Source: an uncultured Aliiroseovarius sp. (lineage in GTDB: Bacteria; Pseudomonadota; Alphaproteobacteria; Rhodobacterales; Rhodobacteraceae). Taken from it: a stretch of DNA of 64,000 nt. Below are positions 1 through 8,945 of the stretch, in pieces. A model generated the notes under the pieces. That model worked only from the letters and a program-made list of their open reading frames with translations, was not told where the DNA came from and did no database searches. The DNA lies in the NCBI RefSeq assembly GCF_947492455.1, contig NZ_CANLNB010000002.1, positions 1-64,000 on the forward strand, read 5' to 3'. The first letter of the stretch is position 1; each line of letters starts with the position of its first letter. Both the position numbers and the translations under genes were made by a program.

Positions 1-539
1 ACGGTAACGATGGTCGGCATCTTCACCTTGATGGTCTGCAGGCCGCCGTCGACTTCGCGGGTCACAACAGCGTTGTCACCGTCGATGTCCAGTTCCGACG
101 CAAAGGTGCCTTGCGACCAGCCCAGAAGGGCCGACAGCATCTGGCCGGTGGCGTTCATGTCGTTGTCGATGGCTTGCTTGCCCGCCAGAACCAGACCGGG
201 CTGCTCTTCTTCAACAACTTTGGCCAGGATCTTGGCAACGGCCAGCGGCTCGATGTCGTTGTGGACGTCGTCCGCAGCGTTCACCAAGATCGCGCGGTCC
301 GCACCCATGGCCAGAGCCGTGCGCAGAGTTTCCTGAGCCTGCTTCACGCCGATCGACACGACGACGATCTCGTCCGCTTTGCCGGCTTCCTTCAGGCGGA
401 TGGCCTCTTCGACGGCAATCTCGTCAAAGGGGTTCATCGACATTTTTACGTTGGCAAGATCGACACCGGTCCCGTCCGCTTTCACACGAACCTTCACGTT
501 ATAGTCGATCACGCGCTTCACAGGCACTAGCACCTTCAT
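1..539 (-). CDS. etfB: Electron transfer flavoprotein beta subunit (partial, runs off the left edge)
   Basis: The minus-strand frame starts at an ATG at 539, behind a good AGGAGA ribosome site. It begins [16 protein letters not shown], which is characteristic of EtfB. About 179 N-terminal residues are present; the family is about 250 residues. The sequence includes the [13 protein letters not shown] region and the [11 protein letters not shown] segment typical of the AMP/FAD-binding beta subunit. The heterodimer EtfAB accepts electrons from acyl-CoA dehydrogenases and passes them to ETF:quinone oxidoreductase. It lies just upstream of hbd in the same direction and near glutaryl-CoA dehydrogenase, which fits co-use. 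The C-terminus and the partner etfA lie outside the window. The identification is firm. Confidence 0.95.
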   Translation of the reverse strand, partial: MKVLVPVKRVIDYNVKVRVKADGTGVDLANVKMSMNPFDEIAVEEAIRLKEAGKADEIVVVSIGVKQAQETLRTALAMGADRAILVNAADDVHNDIEPLAVAKILAKVVEEEQPGLVLAGKQAIDNDMNATGQMLSALLGWSQGTFASELDIDGDNAVVTREVDGGLQTIKVKMPTIVT

Positions 540-560
540 TGGCGTGTATCTCCTTGTTTG

Positions 561-1435
561 TTACCGAGTAGGTTCGGGGGTGTCCCCCCGATAGTCATAG
601 AAGCCGCGTCCGGCTTTGCGCCCGACCCAGCCTGCTTCCACATATTTCACCAACAGCGGGCAGGGGCGGTATTTGGTGTCTGCCAGCCCGTCATGCAGCA
701 CGTTCATGATCGCCAGACAGGTGTCCAGACCGATGAAGTCGCCCAGCTCCAGCGGGCCCATCGGGTGGTTCGCGCCCAGCTTCATCGACGCATCAATCGA
801 CGCGACCGATCCGACGCCTTCATACAGCGCATAGCACGCTTCGTTGATCATTGGGATCAGGATGCGATTGACGATAAATGCCGGGTAGTCTTCGGCGCTG
901 GCGGCGGTTTTTCCCAGACGTTTCACCACGTCCATGAGGGTCTGATAGGTCTCGTCCGAGGTGGCGATGCCGCGGATCAGTTCGACCAGTTGCATCAGTG
1001 GCACAGGGTTCATGAAGTGAAACCCCATGAAGCGTTCCGGACGGTCGGTCTTGGCCGCCAGACGCGTGATCGACAGAGAGGACGTGTTTGTGGTGAGGAT
1101 CGTGTTTTCCCCAAAGACGACGCCAATCCGGCAAAGATCTGGTTCTTGACGTCCTCACGTTCCGTGGCGGCTTCGATCACCAGATCAGTGCCGCCCAATT
1201 CGCCCAAGTCCTGTGTGGTACGAATGTTGGCCAGTGCCTCTGCACGTGCGTCTTTGCCGAGCGTGCCCTTCGACACCTGACGCGCGGTGTTCTTCTCGAT
1301 CCGCGCCATTGCGGCGGTCAGGGCATCTTCCGAAATATCGTTCAGAAGAACCCTGTACCCGGCAACGGCAAAGGTATGGGCAATCCCGTTGCCCATCTGA
1401 CCCGCGCCGATCACACCGACAGTCTGAATGCTCAT
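561..1435 (-). pseudogene. hbd: 3-hydroxybutyryl-CoA dehydrogenase, broken by a frameshift
   Basis: The N-terminal part (from ATG at 1435) reads MSIQTVGVIGAGQMGNGIAH with the NAD-binding GxGxxG motif. The C-terminal part (about 1105 down to 561) reads [15 protein letters not shown], containing the catalytic His, and then [11 protein letters not shown]. The two halves lie in different frames. The switch falls between about 1105 and 1131, just before the conserved TILTTNTSS segment. By comparison with the usual family spacing, one base appears to be missing there. Joined, the protein would have the normal length of about 290 residues and would oxidise (S)-3-hydroxybutyryl-CoA to acetoacetyl-CoA. 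It may be a real pseudogene or a sequencing error. It sits between etfB and the aldehyde dehydrogenase gene on the same strand. Confidence 0.85.
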
Positions 1436-1439
1436 TTGC

Positions 1440-2870
1440 TTACCCTGCAAAGCTATAGGCGGTTTTCACGGTGGTGTAGAACTCTGCGGCAAAGCGCCCC
1501 TGTTCGCGCGAGCCATAGCTGGAGCCTTTGCGCCCACCAAAGGGCACATGGTAGTCGACGCCAGCGGTGGGCAGGTTCACCATCACCATGCCAGCTTGCG
1601 ACTTGCGCTTGAATTCACGGGCGAATTTCAGGTTCGAGGTGCAGATGCCCGAGGACAGGCCGAACTCGGTGTCGTTGGACACGGAAAGCGCCTCGTCGAA
1701 ATCTGCGACCTTGATGATCGAGGCGCAGGGTCCGAAAATCTCTTCTCGGCTCGAGCGCATCTGATTGGTGGCCCCGACAAATAGGGCAGGGGCTTGGAAG
1801 AACCCTTCCGTGTCGCGGTTCAGACGGTCGCCGCCAATCACGTCAGCCCCTTCGTCGCGGGCCAAGTCAACATAGCCGAGATTGCCGTTCAGCTGGTTTT
1901 CAGACACCACAGGTCCGATCTGGGTGGCAGCATCCAGCGGATTGCCCACGGTGAGCGCCTGCATTTCCGTCGACAGTCGATCTACAAACGCGTCGTGGAT
2001 ACCCGCCTGAACAATGATCCGGCTGGAGGCCGTGCAGCGCTGTCCGGTCGAGAAGAAGGCGCCATTCAAAACGGTCGACACGGCGATATCCATATCGGCA
2101 TCGTCCATGATCACCATCGGGTTTTTTCCACCCATTTCCATCTGCAGCTTCTTCATGCCGCGCGCGGCATCCACGGCCATGTTCCGGCCCACCGGTACCG
2201 AGCCAGTGAAGGTGATCGCATCCACGCCGGGATGGTCGACGATGGCTTGCCCGACAACGGACCCGCGCCCCATGACAAGGTTGAACACACCGGCCGGAAC
2301 GCCCGCCTTGTGCAGGATCTCGGCCAGAACATGTGCCGAGCCGGGTGTCAGGTCGGCGGGTTTGAAGACCACCGTGTTGCCGTAGGCCAGGGCGGGGGCG
2401 ATTTTCCACGCGGGAATTGCGATGGGGAAGTTCCAAGGCGTGATCATGCCGACCACACCGACCGGTTCGCGCACCACGTCCACGTCCACATCCGGGCGGA
2501 CCGAGGCGATCGCATCGCCCGCCACGCGGATCGCTTCGCCCGAGAAGAACCGGAAGATCTGCGCCGCACGGGCGGTTTCCCCGATGGCTTCCGCTAGGGT
2601 TTTGCCTTCCTCGCGGGCCAGAATGGTGCCGATCTCGTCCTTGCGGGCGAAGATCTCGGTGGCCACGGCTTCAAGGATGTCCGACCGCAGTTGCGGCGAG
2701 GCATTGGCCCATGCTGGCAAGGCTGCATTTGCTGCAGCCACCGCATCGCCAACCTGATCAACCGATGCATGGGCATATTCGCCAATGACATCCGATAGGT
2801 CTGCAGGGTTGAGGTTCGGGGCGGCATCCACGCCGTCCAGCCATTCGCCGGCAATCAGGTTCTGCTTCAT
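1440..2870 (-). CDS. NAD(P)-dependent aldehyde dehydrogenase, probable glutarate/succinate semialdehyde dehydrogenase
   Basis: A 476-residue ALDH-superfamily protein. Visible are the Rossmann region with PWNFPIAIPAWK, the general-base Glu in QMEMGGKNP, and the catalytic Cys in FSTGQRCTASSR. The start was set at the ATG at 2870 (MKQNLIAGEWLDG), which follows a GAGAG box; upstream in-frame Met codons give an unlikely N-terminus. It lies 4 bases from hbd and downstream of glutaryl-CoA dehydrogenase and a GabT/DavT aminotransferase. The context therefore suggests oxidation of glutarate semialdehyde to glutarate (a DavD-like role), though succinate semialdehyde or 2-oxoglutarate semialdehyde are possible. 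The family is certain; the substrate is inferred. Confidence 0.88.
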   Translation of the reverse strand: MKQNLIAGEWLDGVDAAPNLNPADLSDVIGEYAHASVDQVGDAVAAANAALPAWANASPQLRSDILEAVATEIFARKDEIGTILAREEGKTLAEAIGETARAAQIFRFFSGEAIRVAGDAIASVRPDVDVDVVREPVGVVGMITPWNFPIAIPAWKIAPALAYGNTVVFKPADLTPGSAHVLAEILHKAGVPAGVFNLVMGRGSVVGQAIVDHPGVDAITFTGSVPVGRNMAVDAARGMKKLQMEMGGKNPMVIMDDADMDIAVSTVLNGAFFSTGQRCTASSRIIVQAGIHDAFVDRLSTEMQALTVGNPLDAATQIGPVVSENQLNGNLGYVDLARDEGADVIGGDRLNRDTEGFFQAPALFVGATNQMRSSREEIFGPCASIIKVADFDEALSVSNDTEFGLSSGICTSNLKFAREFKRKSQAGMVMVNLPTAGVDYHVPFGGRKGSSYGSREQGRFAAEFYTTVKTAYSFAG

Positions 2871-3016
2871 GGTGGCTCTCATTTTATCTGATAGGGGAGG
2901 GACCTCACACGAGGTCTCATACACGGGCGGTGACAGCCCGAGCGGATCGAGATGGGATTTCATCAATCACCGGTCGCCACGCGGTTGAGGCGACCGGTTT
3001 TTCTTGTGCGCTTGCG

Positions 3017-4231
3017 TTACGCGAACGCCTGCAGGCCGGTCTGTGCACGGCCCAGGATCAGGGCGTGGACATCGTGGGTACCTTCATAGGTGTTCACCGT
3101 TTCCAGGTTCACCATGTGGCGGATCACGTGGAAGTCCTGGCTGATGCCGTTGCCGCCATGCATGTCACGGGCGTGACGGGCGATCTCCAGCGCCTTGCCG
3201 CAGTTGTTGCGCTTGATCAGCGACACCATTTCCGGTGCGGCTTTGGCTTCGTCCATCAGGCGGCCAACGCGCAGAGCGGCTTGCAGGCCCAGCGAAATCT
3301 CGGTCTGCATGTTGGCGAGCTTCAGCTGGAACAGCTGCATTTGCGCCAACGGCTTGCCAAACTGCTTGCGGTCCAGACCGTATTGACGTGCGCCGTGCCA
3401 GCAGGCTTCGGCTGCGCCCATGGCGCCCCATGCGATGCCATAGCGGGCGCGGTTCAGACAGCCGAACGGACCTTTCAGGCCTTCAACATCGGGCAGCAGA
3501 GCATCTTCGCCCACTTCGACATTGCTCATCACGATCTCACCGGTGATCGAGGCACGCAGCGACTGTTTGCCTTCGATCTTCGGCGCGGTCAGACCTTTCG
3601 TGCCTTTGTCCAGCACAAAGCCCTTGATCTTGCCGTCATGGGCGTCCGACTTGGCCCAGACCACAAACACATCCGCGATCGGCGCATTCGAGATCCACAT
3701 TTTCGAGCCGTTCAGCACATAGCCACCATCAACCTTCTTGGCCGTGGTTTTCATGCTGCCGGGATCCGAGCCCGCATCGGGTTCGGTCAGGCCAAAACAG
3801 CCGATCCATTCGCCCGACGCCAGCTTGGGCAGGTACTTGGCGCGCTGCTCTTCGGTGCCGTAGGCATAGATGGGGTACATCACCAGCGACGACTGAACCG
3901 ACATCATGGAACGATAGCCGCTGTCCACACGCTCGACTTCGCGCGCGACCAGACCATAGGTTACATAGCCTGCGCCAATGCCGCCGAACTTCTCGGGGAT
4001 GGTGGTGCCCAGAAGGCCCATCTCGCCCATTTCGCGGAAGATTTCCGGGTCGGTCTCTTCCTTGGCAAAGGCTTCGGTCACGCGCGGGAACAGCTTGTCC
4101 TGGGCGTAAGCACGTGCGGCATCGCGCACCATGCGTTCGTCTTCATTCAGCTGATCTTCCAGCAGGAAGGCATCATCCCATGCAAAACCTGCAAGTTCGG
4201 GACGGGATTGGGGGGCAAGATCTTTCGCCAT
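3017..4231 (-). CDS. gcdH: Glutaryl-CoA dehydrogenase
   Basis: A 404-residue acyl-CoA dehydrogenase. Features specific to glutaryl-CoA dehydrogenases are [13 protein letters not shown] (the Arg that binds the distal carboxylate) and the catalytic-base Glu in [16 protein letters not shown] near the C-terminus. [13 protein letters not shown] is the FAD/substrate region. The enzyme oxidatively decarboxylates glutaryl-CoA to crotonyl-CoA and passes electrons to ETF. The start ATG at 4231 follows AAGGAGAC. The gene begins 12 bases after the stop of the upstream aminotransferase gene, so the two are almost certainly cotranscribed. It ties this cluster to lysine/5-aminovalerate/glutarate degradation. 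Confidence 0.95.
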   Translation of the reverse strand: MAKDLAPQSRPELAGFAWDDAFLLEDQLNEDERMVRDAARAYAQDKLFPRVTEAFAKEETDPEIFREMGEMGLLGTTIPEKFGGIGAGYVTYGLVAREVERVDSGYRSMMSVQSSLVMYPIYAYGTEEQRAKYLPKLASGEWIGCFGLTEPDAGSDPGSMKTTAKKVDGGYVLNGSKMWISNAPIADVFVVWAKSDAHDGKIKGFVLDKGTKGLTAPKIEGKQSLRASITGEIVMSNVEVGEDALLPDVEGLKGPFGCLNRARYGIAWGAMGAAEACWHGARQYGLDRKQFGKPLAQMQLFQLKLANMQTEISLGLQAALRVGRLMDEAKAAPEMVSLIKRNNCGKALEIARHARDMHGGNGISQDFHVIRHMVNLETVNTYEGTHDVHALILGRAQTGLQAFA

Positions 4232-4243
4232 ATCTTTGTCTCC

Positions 4244-5548
4244 TTATTCCGCCGCGACGGCGGTTTTGCTAATTGCAGCCTCGATCGAGGCTTCAATGAT
4301 GTCCAGTGCTTCGTCGACCTGCTCCATCGGCACGGTCAGCGGCGGCAGAAGGCGCACAGCGTTGGCGCGCGTGCCACAGGGTAGGATGATCAGGCCACGT
4401 GCCTCGGCTTCGGCCACAATGGCCTGAGTCAGCGCGGGATCAGGGTTGTTCGTCTCGCGGTCGGTGACAAGCTCGAAGGCAATCATAGCACCAAGGCCGC
4501 GGACATCACCAATGGCTTCCATGCCCTGACGATCCGCCAGCGTGTTCAAGCGCGCTTTGATCTTTTCACCGATCTCGGTGGCGCGATCACACAGGTTTTC
4601 TTCCTCGATCACGTCAAACACAGCGTTGGCTGCGGCAACCGCCAGCGGGTTGCCCGCATAGGTGCCGCCAATGCCGCCCACGGGGGCTGCGTCAACGACT
4701 TCGGCCCGGCCAGTGACTGCCGAAAGCGGGAAGCCCCCTGCCAGACCTTTGGCCATGGTGACCAGATCTGCGGCAACACCTGCATGTTCAAATGCAAAGA
4801 GCTTGCCGGTCCGCGCGATCCCTGCCTGAACTTCATCCGCGATCAGGATGATACCATAGTCGTCACAGATCTTGCGCAGCGCGCGCAGGAACTCGGGTTG
4901 TGCGATGTTGAAACCGCCTTCGCCCTGTACCGGCTCGATGATCATCGCGGCAACGCGCTCGGGGTCGATCGAGCTTTTGAACATGTTGTCCAGCACGGCC
5001 AGCGACTGTTCTACGGTTACACCGTGGAACTCGTTCGGGAAGGGGGCGTGCAGCACTTCCGGCGGCATCGCACCGAAGGCTTTCTTATAGGGATTCACCT
5101 TGCCGCACAGTGCCATGCCCATCAGGGTACGACCGTGGAAAGCGCCCGAAAACGCGATGACGCCCGAGCGGCCAGTATAGGCGCGGGCCATTTTTACGGC
5201 GTTCTCAACCGCTTCGGCGCCCGTGGTCACCATCATGGTTTTCTTGGCGAAATCACCCGGGGTCGAGGCGTTCAGGCGCTCGGCCAGTGCGATGTAGCTT
5301 TCATAGGGCGCCACGTGAAAACAGGTGTGGGTGAAGGCCTCAGATTGCTTCGCAACGGCCTCCATCAGCTTGGGGTGGCGGTGGCCAGTGTTGTTCACCG
5401 CAATCCCTGCGGCGAAATCGATGAAGCGCTTGCCATCTGCATCCCAGAGTTCTGCGTTATCGGCGCGCACGGCATAGATGCCACGGGTCGCTACGCCATT
5501 TGCAACGGCTGCGGCGCGGCGGGATTTAAGTGTCTCAGTGTTGCTCAC
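4244..5548 (-). CDS. gabT: Class III omega-aminotransferase (4-aminobutyrate/5-aminovalerate transaminase)
   Basis: A 434-residue PLP-dependent class III aminotransferase. FSGAFHGRTLMGMAL, the aspartate-containing ILIADEVQAGIARTG and the PLP-binding Lys in TMAKGLAGGFPL are all present. The GTG at 5548 was chosen as start because a strong GGAGGAG sits just upstream; a TTG at 5563 would place that box inside the gene. GabT and DavT proteins cannot be told apart reliably by eye. With glutaryl-CoA dehydrogenase, an aldehyde dehydrogenase and a CoA-transferase beside it, 5-aminovalerate is the most economical substrate, with GABA as an alternative. It is divergent from the XRE-cupin regulator across a region with a perfect palindrome. 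Confidence 0.92.
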   Translation of the reverse strand: MSNTETLKSRRAAAVANGVATRGIYAVRADNAELWDADGKRFIDFAAGIAVNNTGHRHPKLMEAVAKQSEAFTHTCFHVAPYESYIALAERLNASTPGDFAKKTMMVTTGAEAVENAVKMARAYTGRSGVIAFSGAFHGRTLMGMALCGKVNPYKKAFGAMPPEVLHAPFPNEFHGVTVEQSLAVLDNMFKSSIDPERVAAMIIEPVQGEGGFNIAQPEFLRALRKICDDYGIILIADEVQAGIARTGKLFAFEHAGVAADLVTMAKGLAGGFPLSAVTGRAEVVDAAPVGGIGGTYAGNPLAVAAANAVFDVIEEENLCDRATEIGEKIKARLNTLADRQGMEAIGDVRGLGAMIAFELVTDRETNNPDPALTQAIVAEAEARGLIILPCGTRANAVRLLPPLTVPMEQVDEALDIIEASIEAAISKTAVAAE

Positions 5549-5616
5549 CAGAGTCTCCTCCAACGTGATGGAATCGGATGTCGATTCACAAGTTCATTGA
5601 TTCTGACATCATGTAT

Positions 5617-5634
5617 TGCTCAATTTATTGAGCA
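5617..5634. promoter_or_regulatory. Perfect 18-bp palindrome, candidate operator
   Basis: TGCTCAAT-TT-ATTGAGCA is a perfect 8-2-8 inverted repeat. It lies in the gap between divergent gabT and the XRE-cupin regulator gene. A further GCTCAAT half-site occurs just downstream near 5669. XRE-family regulators bind such short palindromes as dimers, so this is the best candidate site for the neighbouring regulator to control both directions. The symmetry is seen; the binding is inferred. Confidence 0.55.
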
Positions 5635-5706
5635 TTGCTAGAGGTAAGTTGGACAAACTTCGCTGAATCGCTCAATCTGAGTAAAAGCGATGAAAGGACC
5701 AAAACT

Positions 5707-6288
5707 ATGACGGAAGAATTTGACGTCGGCACCCGTTTGAAGCAGCTTAGGTTGCAGTTTAATATGTCTCAACGGCAATTGGCCGAATCTGCGGGCGTGC
5801 CCCATGGGCAGATTTCCATGATCGAAACCAATCGGTCCAGCCCATCCGTTGCGAGCTTGCGCAAAATACTGGGCGGATTCGGCATTTCGATGTCAGAGTT
5901 CTTTGAGCCCGACGCGCCTACGTCCTCGCAAATCTTCTTTACCCCCGCTGAACTGCGCGATCTGACGTCTCTGCTGTATCAGGGCAACGACGCCGCGCAG
6001 AAGAAGATCACGCTGAAGCAGGTGGGGGATGCCAAATTGCATGGGTTGCAAATCCTGCATGAACGCTATGAGCCCGGCGCCGATACGGGTGAAACCATGA
6101 TCGAACATGACGCCAATGAAGGCGGCATCGTCATTGAAGGTGAACTGGAGGTCACCGTGGGGCAGGAAACCCGCGTGCTGAAGGCCGGTGACGCCTATCT
6201 GTTTAATTCGCGCGAACCGCACAGGTTTCGCAACATGTCTGACCGGGTGTGCAAGGTGATCTCGTCCTGCACCCCGCCCTATCTGTAA
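5707..6288 (+). CDS. XRE-family regulator with C-terminal cupin domain (PuuR-like)
   Basis: A 193-residue protein. Residues about 8-65 form an XRE helix-turn-helix (RLKQLRLQFNMSQRQLAE, then GQISMIETNRSSPSV). Residues about 115-190 form a cupin_2 domain (EGGIVIEGELEVTVG and later AGDAYLFNSREPHRF). This architecture is that of PuuR and related regulators of polyamine/GABA catabolism, where the cupin senses a metabolite. The ATG at 5707 was chosen because AAAGGA precedes it and the HTH follows at once; an upstream Met at 5635 overlaps the palindrome. The gene is divergent from gabT and lies 9 bases before the CoA-transferase gene, so it probably autoregulates. Ligand unknown; perhaps 5-aminovalerate or glutarate. 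Confidence 0.9.
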   Translation: MTEEFDVGTRLKQLRLQFNMSQRQLAESAGVPHGQISMIETNRSSPSVASLRKILGGFGISMSEFFEPDAPTSSQIFFTPAELRDLTSLLYQGNDAAQKKITLKQVGDAKLHGLQILHERYEPGADTGETMIEHDANEGGIVIEGELEVTVGQETRVLKAGDAYLFNSREPHRFRNMSDRVCKVISSCTPPYL

Positions 6289-6297
6289 GGACCCAAT

Positions 6298-7404
6298 ATG
6301 ACCCCTCTTGCTGGACTGAAAGTTGTAGAACTGGCCCGCATCCTTGCTGGCCCCTGGATCGGTCAATCGCTTGCCGATCTTGGTGCCGAAGTGATCAAGG
6401 TGGAAAGCCCAGCGGGGGATGATACGCGCAAATGGGGACCTCCGTTCATTGAGCGGGACGGTGATAAATCCGCCGCCTATTATTACGCCGCAAACCGCGG
6501 CAAAGACTGCGTGACCTGTGATTTCCGCACGCCGGAAGGGCAGGAGCAGGTGCGCGAACTGATCAAGGATGCCGACATTCTGATCGAGAACTTCAAGGTC
6601 GGCGGGTTGGCCAAGTACGGGCTGGACTATGACAGCGTGAAAGAGCTGAACCCGCGTCTGATCTATTGTTCGATCACCGGGTTCGGACAGGACGGGCCTT
6701 ACGCCAAGCGCGCGGGGTATGATTTCTTGCTGCAAGGCATGTCCGGGTTGATGTCGATCACCGGCGAACCAGAGCGTCAGCCGCAAAAGGTCGGCGTGGC
6801 GGTTACTGATATCGTGACCGGGCTTTACGGCACCATCGGCGTGTTGGCCGCGGTCGAGCAGCGCCATCGCACTGGACGGGGGCAACATATCGACATGTCT
6901 TTGCTGGACTGCGCAACGGCGATGCTGGCCAATCAGGCGATGAACTTTCTGGCGACCGGGGAAAGCCCTCAGCGTCGCGGAAATGCGCACCCGAATATTG
7001 CGCCTTATCAGGTGCTGCCCACGGCGGATGGTCATTTCATTCTGGCCGTTGGGAATGACGGGCAGTTCCAGCGTTTCTGCGATGTCATTGATCGCCCGGA
7101 TCTGCGCGACAATCCGGATTTCGCCACCAACCAGCTGCGCGTGGAAAATCGGGATGTGCTGACCATCGAGATCGAGCGGGAAACGCAGAAGTGGCTGAAG
7201 GTCGATCTGCTGGAGGCGCTTGAGGCGGCGACGGTGCCCGCCGGTCCGATCAACTCGGTCGGTGAGGCGTTTGACGATGCGCAGATCCAGCATCGCGGCA
7301 TGCAGATCACCCCGGAAGGCGTGCCGGGCGTGCGTGGGCCTTGGGTGTTCTCAGACGCCGAGCTGGCGCTGGACAAGTCGGCGCCCGTGCTGCCGACCTC
7401 CTGA
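6298..7404 (+). CDS. CaiB/BaiF-type family III CoA-transferase, probable succinyl-CoA:glutarate CoA-transferase
   Basis: A 368-residue family III CoA-transferase. It opens with PLAGLKVVELARILAGPW and AEVIKVESPAGDDTRKWGPP, and carries the catalytic Asp in GQHIDMSLLD. GFGQDGPYAKRAGYDF is also typical. Enzymes of this subgroup next to glutaryl-CoA dehydrogenase activate glutarate with succinyl-CoA (the SUGCT-like reaction). The C-terminus ends soon after KSAPVLPTS and is somewhat shorter than the usual family length of about 390-400. It is cotranscribed with the regulator gene and followed by a strong terminator. The family is certain; the acyl donor and acceptor are inferred from neighbours. 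Confidence 0.88.
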   Translation: MTPLAGLKVVELARILAGPWIGQSLADLGAEVIKVESPAGDDTRKWGPPFIERDGDKSAAYYYAANRGKDCVTCDFRTPEGQEQVRELIKDADILIENFKVGGLAKYGLDYDSVKELNPRLIYCSITGFGQDGPYAKRAGYDFLLQGMSGLMSITGEPERQPQKVGVAVTDIVTGLYGTIGVLAAVEQRHRTGRGQHIDMSLLDCATAMLANQAMNFLATGESPQRRGNAHPNIAPYQVLPTADGHFILAVGNDGQFQRFCDVIDRPDLRDNPDFATNQLRVENRDVLTIEIERETQKWLKVDLLEALEAATVPAGPINSVGEAFDDAQIQHRGMQITPEGVPGVRGPWVFSDAELALDKSAPVLPTS

Positions 7405-7426
7405 GCCAAGAAAACTGAACAGATAG

Positions 7427-7452
7427 GGCCGGGTTTCTACCCGGCCTTTTTT
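7427..7452 (+). terminator. Intrinsic terminator of the regulator/CoA-transferase operon
   Basis: GGCCGGGT-TTCT-ACCCGGCC is a perfect 8-bp stem with a 4-base loop, followed by a run of six T. It lies 22 bases after the CoA-transferase stop. Confidence 0.9.
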
Positions 7453-7497
7453 GTGGCCGCTTCAGGCGGAACACCGCGGTCGATGGCGCATTCAGAA

Positions 7498-7523
7498 GAA
7501 AAAAAGCCGCCCAAAGGGGCGGC
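7498..7523 (-). terminator. Intrinsic terminator of the TRAP operon
   Basis: On the minus strand GCCGCCC-CTTT-GGGCGGC is followed by a T run (A run at 7499-7505 on the plus strand). It lies downstream of the dctM stop. Confidence 0.85.
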
Positions 7524-7589
7524 CAGTTACGGGAATTTCTGTGAAATGCGCCAGACGCCGCCGAGAAGCGGCGCCTGATCGTTTCGCGT

Positions 7590-8903
7590 TTAGAACAGCA
7601 GACTTGGTAGCCACAGGGCGATCTGCGGGAAAGCCACCACCAGCGCAAGGCCGATGATCTGCAGCGCCACAAAGGGCAATGCCGCCTTGTAGATGTCCCC
7701 AATGGTGATCTCGGGTGGCGCCACGGAGCGCATGTAGAACAGGTTGTAGCCGAACGGTGGCGTCAGATAGGCCGATTGCATCGACAGGATGAACAGCACC
7801 GCAAACCATGTGGTGTCATAGCCAAGTTCGCGCACGATCGGCACAAACAGCGGCACGGTGATGAACACGATGGCAAAATCATCCAGAAACATGCCCAGCA
7901 CGAAATAGGTGGCCAGCATGGCGATGATCACCCAGATGGGGGACAGGTCGAAATCCTCGATCAACTCACCCACGATCTGTCCTGCGCCCAGACCCACATA
8001 GATCTTGGAAAAGAACACCGCTGCGATGGTGATCCACATCAGCATCCCCATCAGCTTGGTGGTGGTCAGCATCACGTAGCGCAACATATCCCAGTTCAGG
8101 CGTCTCTGAATGGCGGCGATCACCAGTGACCCGAAAGCACCAATCGCAGAGGCCTCGGAAGGCGAGGTTACGCCGCCGATGATACAGCCCAAAACCGTCA
8201 CAATCAGGATGCCCGGCGCGATCAGAAAGCGCAGCGATAGGATCTTCTCTTTCGCGGTGAATTGCTCTTCGGCGGGCGGACCCATCGACGGGTTGATGCG
8301 ACAGCGCACCAGAATATAGGTGATGTAGATCCCTGCCAGCATCAGGCCGGGAATAAGCCCCGCAGCAAAAAGCTTGCCTACCGAGTCGCGCGACAGGAAG
8401 GCGTAGATGATCATCAGAACCGACGGCGGGATCAGAAATCCAAGCGCGCCACCTGCCATGATCGTCCCGGTGACCAATTGGCTGTCATAGCCACGTTTCA
8501 GCATCGCTGGCAGGGCAATGATGCCCAGCGATACGGTGGCTGCACCCGACACACCCGCCATTGCGGCAATCAGCGCGCAGATGATCACGGTGCCAATGCC
8601 CAGACCGCCGGGCAGACGACCCATCAGTTTGTGGATCATCTCGAACAGGTCATCCGTGATGCCAGAGCGTTGCAGCACCAGCCCCATGAAGATGAACATC
8701 GGCAGGGCGACAAGCAAAAAGTTATCCATCGCCGAGAAGGTCGACGACACCAGAAGGTCCAGTCCGCCATCGCCATAGATCAACCAGGCGCTGCCTACGC
8801 CGCAAATGGTCAGCGCCCAAGCAAGCGGTGCACCCAGCGCCATAAGCCCGAGCATCGAAAGAAACATGATCGCAGTGATCGTGAGGGGATCCAGGTCCGC
8901 CAT
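7590..8903 (-). CDS. dctM: TRAP transporter large membrane subunit (DctM)
   Basis: A 437-residue, highly hydrophobic protein of the DctM/ion-transporter superfamily with about 12 membrane segments. The N-terminal helix reads ITAIMFLSMLGLMALGAPLAW, followed by motifs such as GVSGAATVSLGIIALPAMLKRGYD and MAGGALGFLIPPSVLMIIYA. This subunit carries the Na+-coupled transport pathway for a substrate delivered by DctP. The ATG at 8903 is preceded by GGGAGTG. It is the third gene of dctP-dctQ-dctM. The cargo is probably an organic acid or other carboxylate and cannot be set from this subunit. Confidence 0.95.
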   Translation of the reverse strand: MADLDPLTITAIMFLSMLGLMALGAPLAWALTICGVGSAWLIYGDGGLDLLVSSTFSAMDNFLLVALPMFIFMGLVLQRSGITDDLFEMIHKLMGRLPGGLGIGTVIICALIAAMAGVSGAATVSLGIIALPAMLKRGYDSQLVTGTIMAGGALGFLIPPSVLMIIYAFLSRDSVGKLFAAGLIPGLMLAGIYITYILVRCRINPSMGPPAEEQFTAKEKILSLRFLIAPGILIVTVLGCIIGGVTSPSEASAIGAFGSLVIAAIQRRLNWDMLRYVMLTTTKLMGMLMWITIAAVFFSKIYVGLGAGQIVGELIEDFDLSPIWVIIAMLATYFVLGMFLDDFAIVFITVPLFVPIVRELGYDTTWFAVLFILSMQSAYLTPPFGYNLFYMRSVAPPEITIGDIYKAALPFVALQIIGLALVVAFPQIALWLPSLLF

Positions 8904-8945
8904 ATCTTCACTCCCTGACAGGGCCTCCCGCCCCGCCCAATTGAA

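Noticed and set aside
2930-4384. 484-codon plus-strand frame
   Set aside because: It lies antisense to gcdH and the end of gabT, is rich in His, Gln and Arg in the way of complementary GC-rich frames, and has no domain or ribosome site.
5893-7293. 466-codon minus-strand frame
   Set aside because: It mirrors the regulator and CoA-transferase genes, whose motifs are clear on the plus strand.
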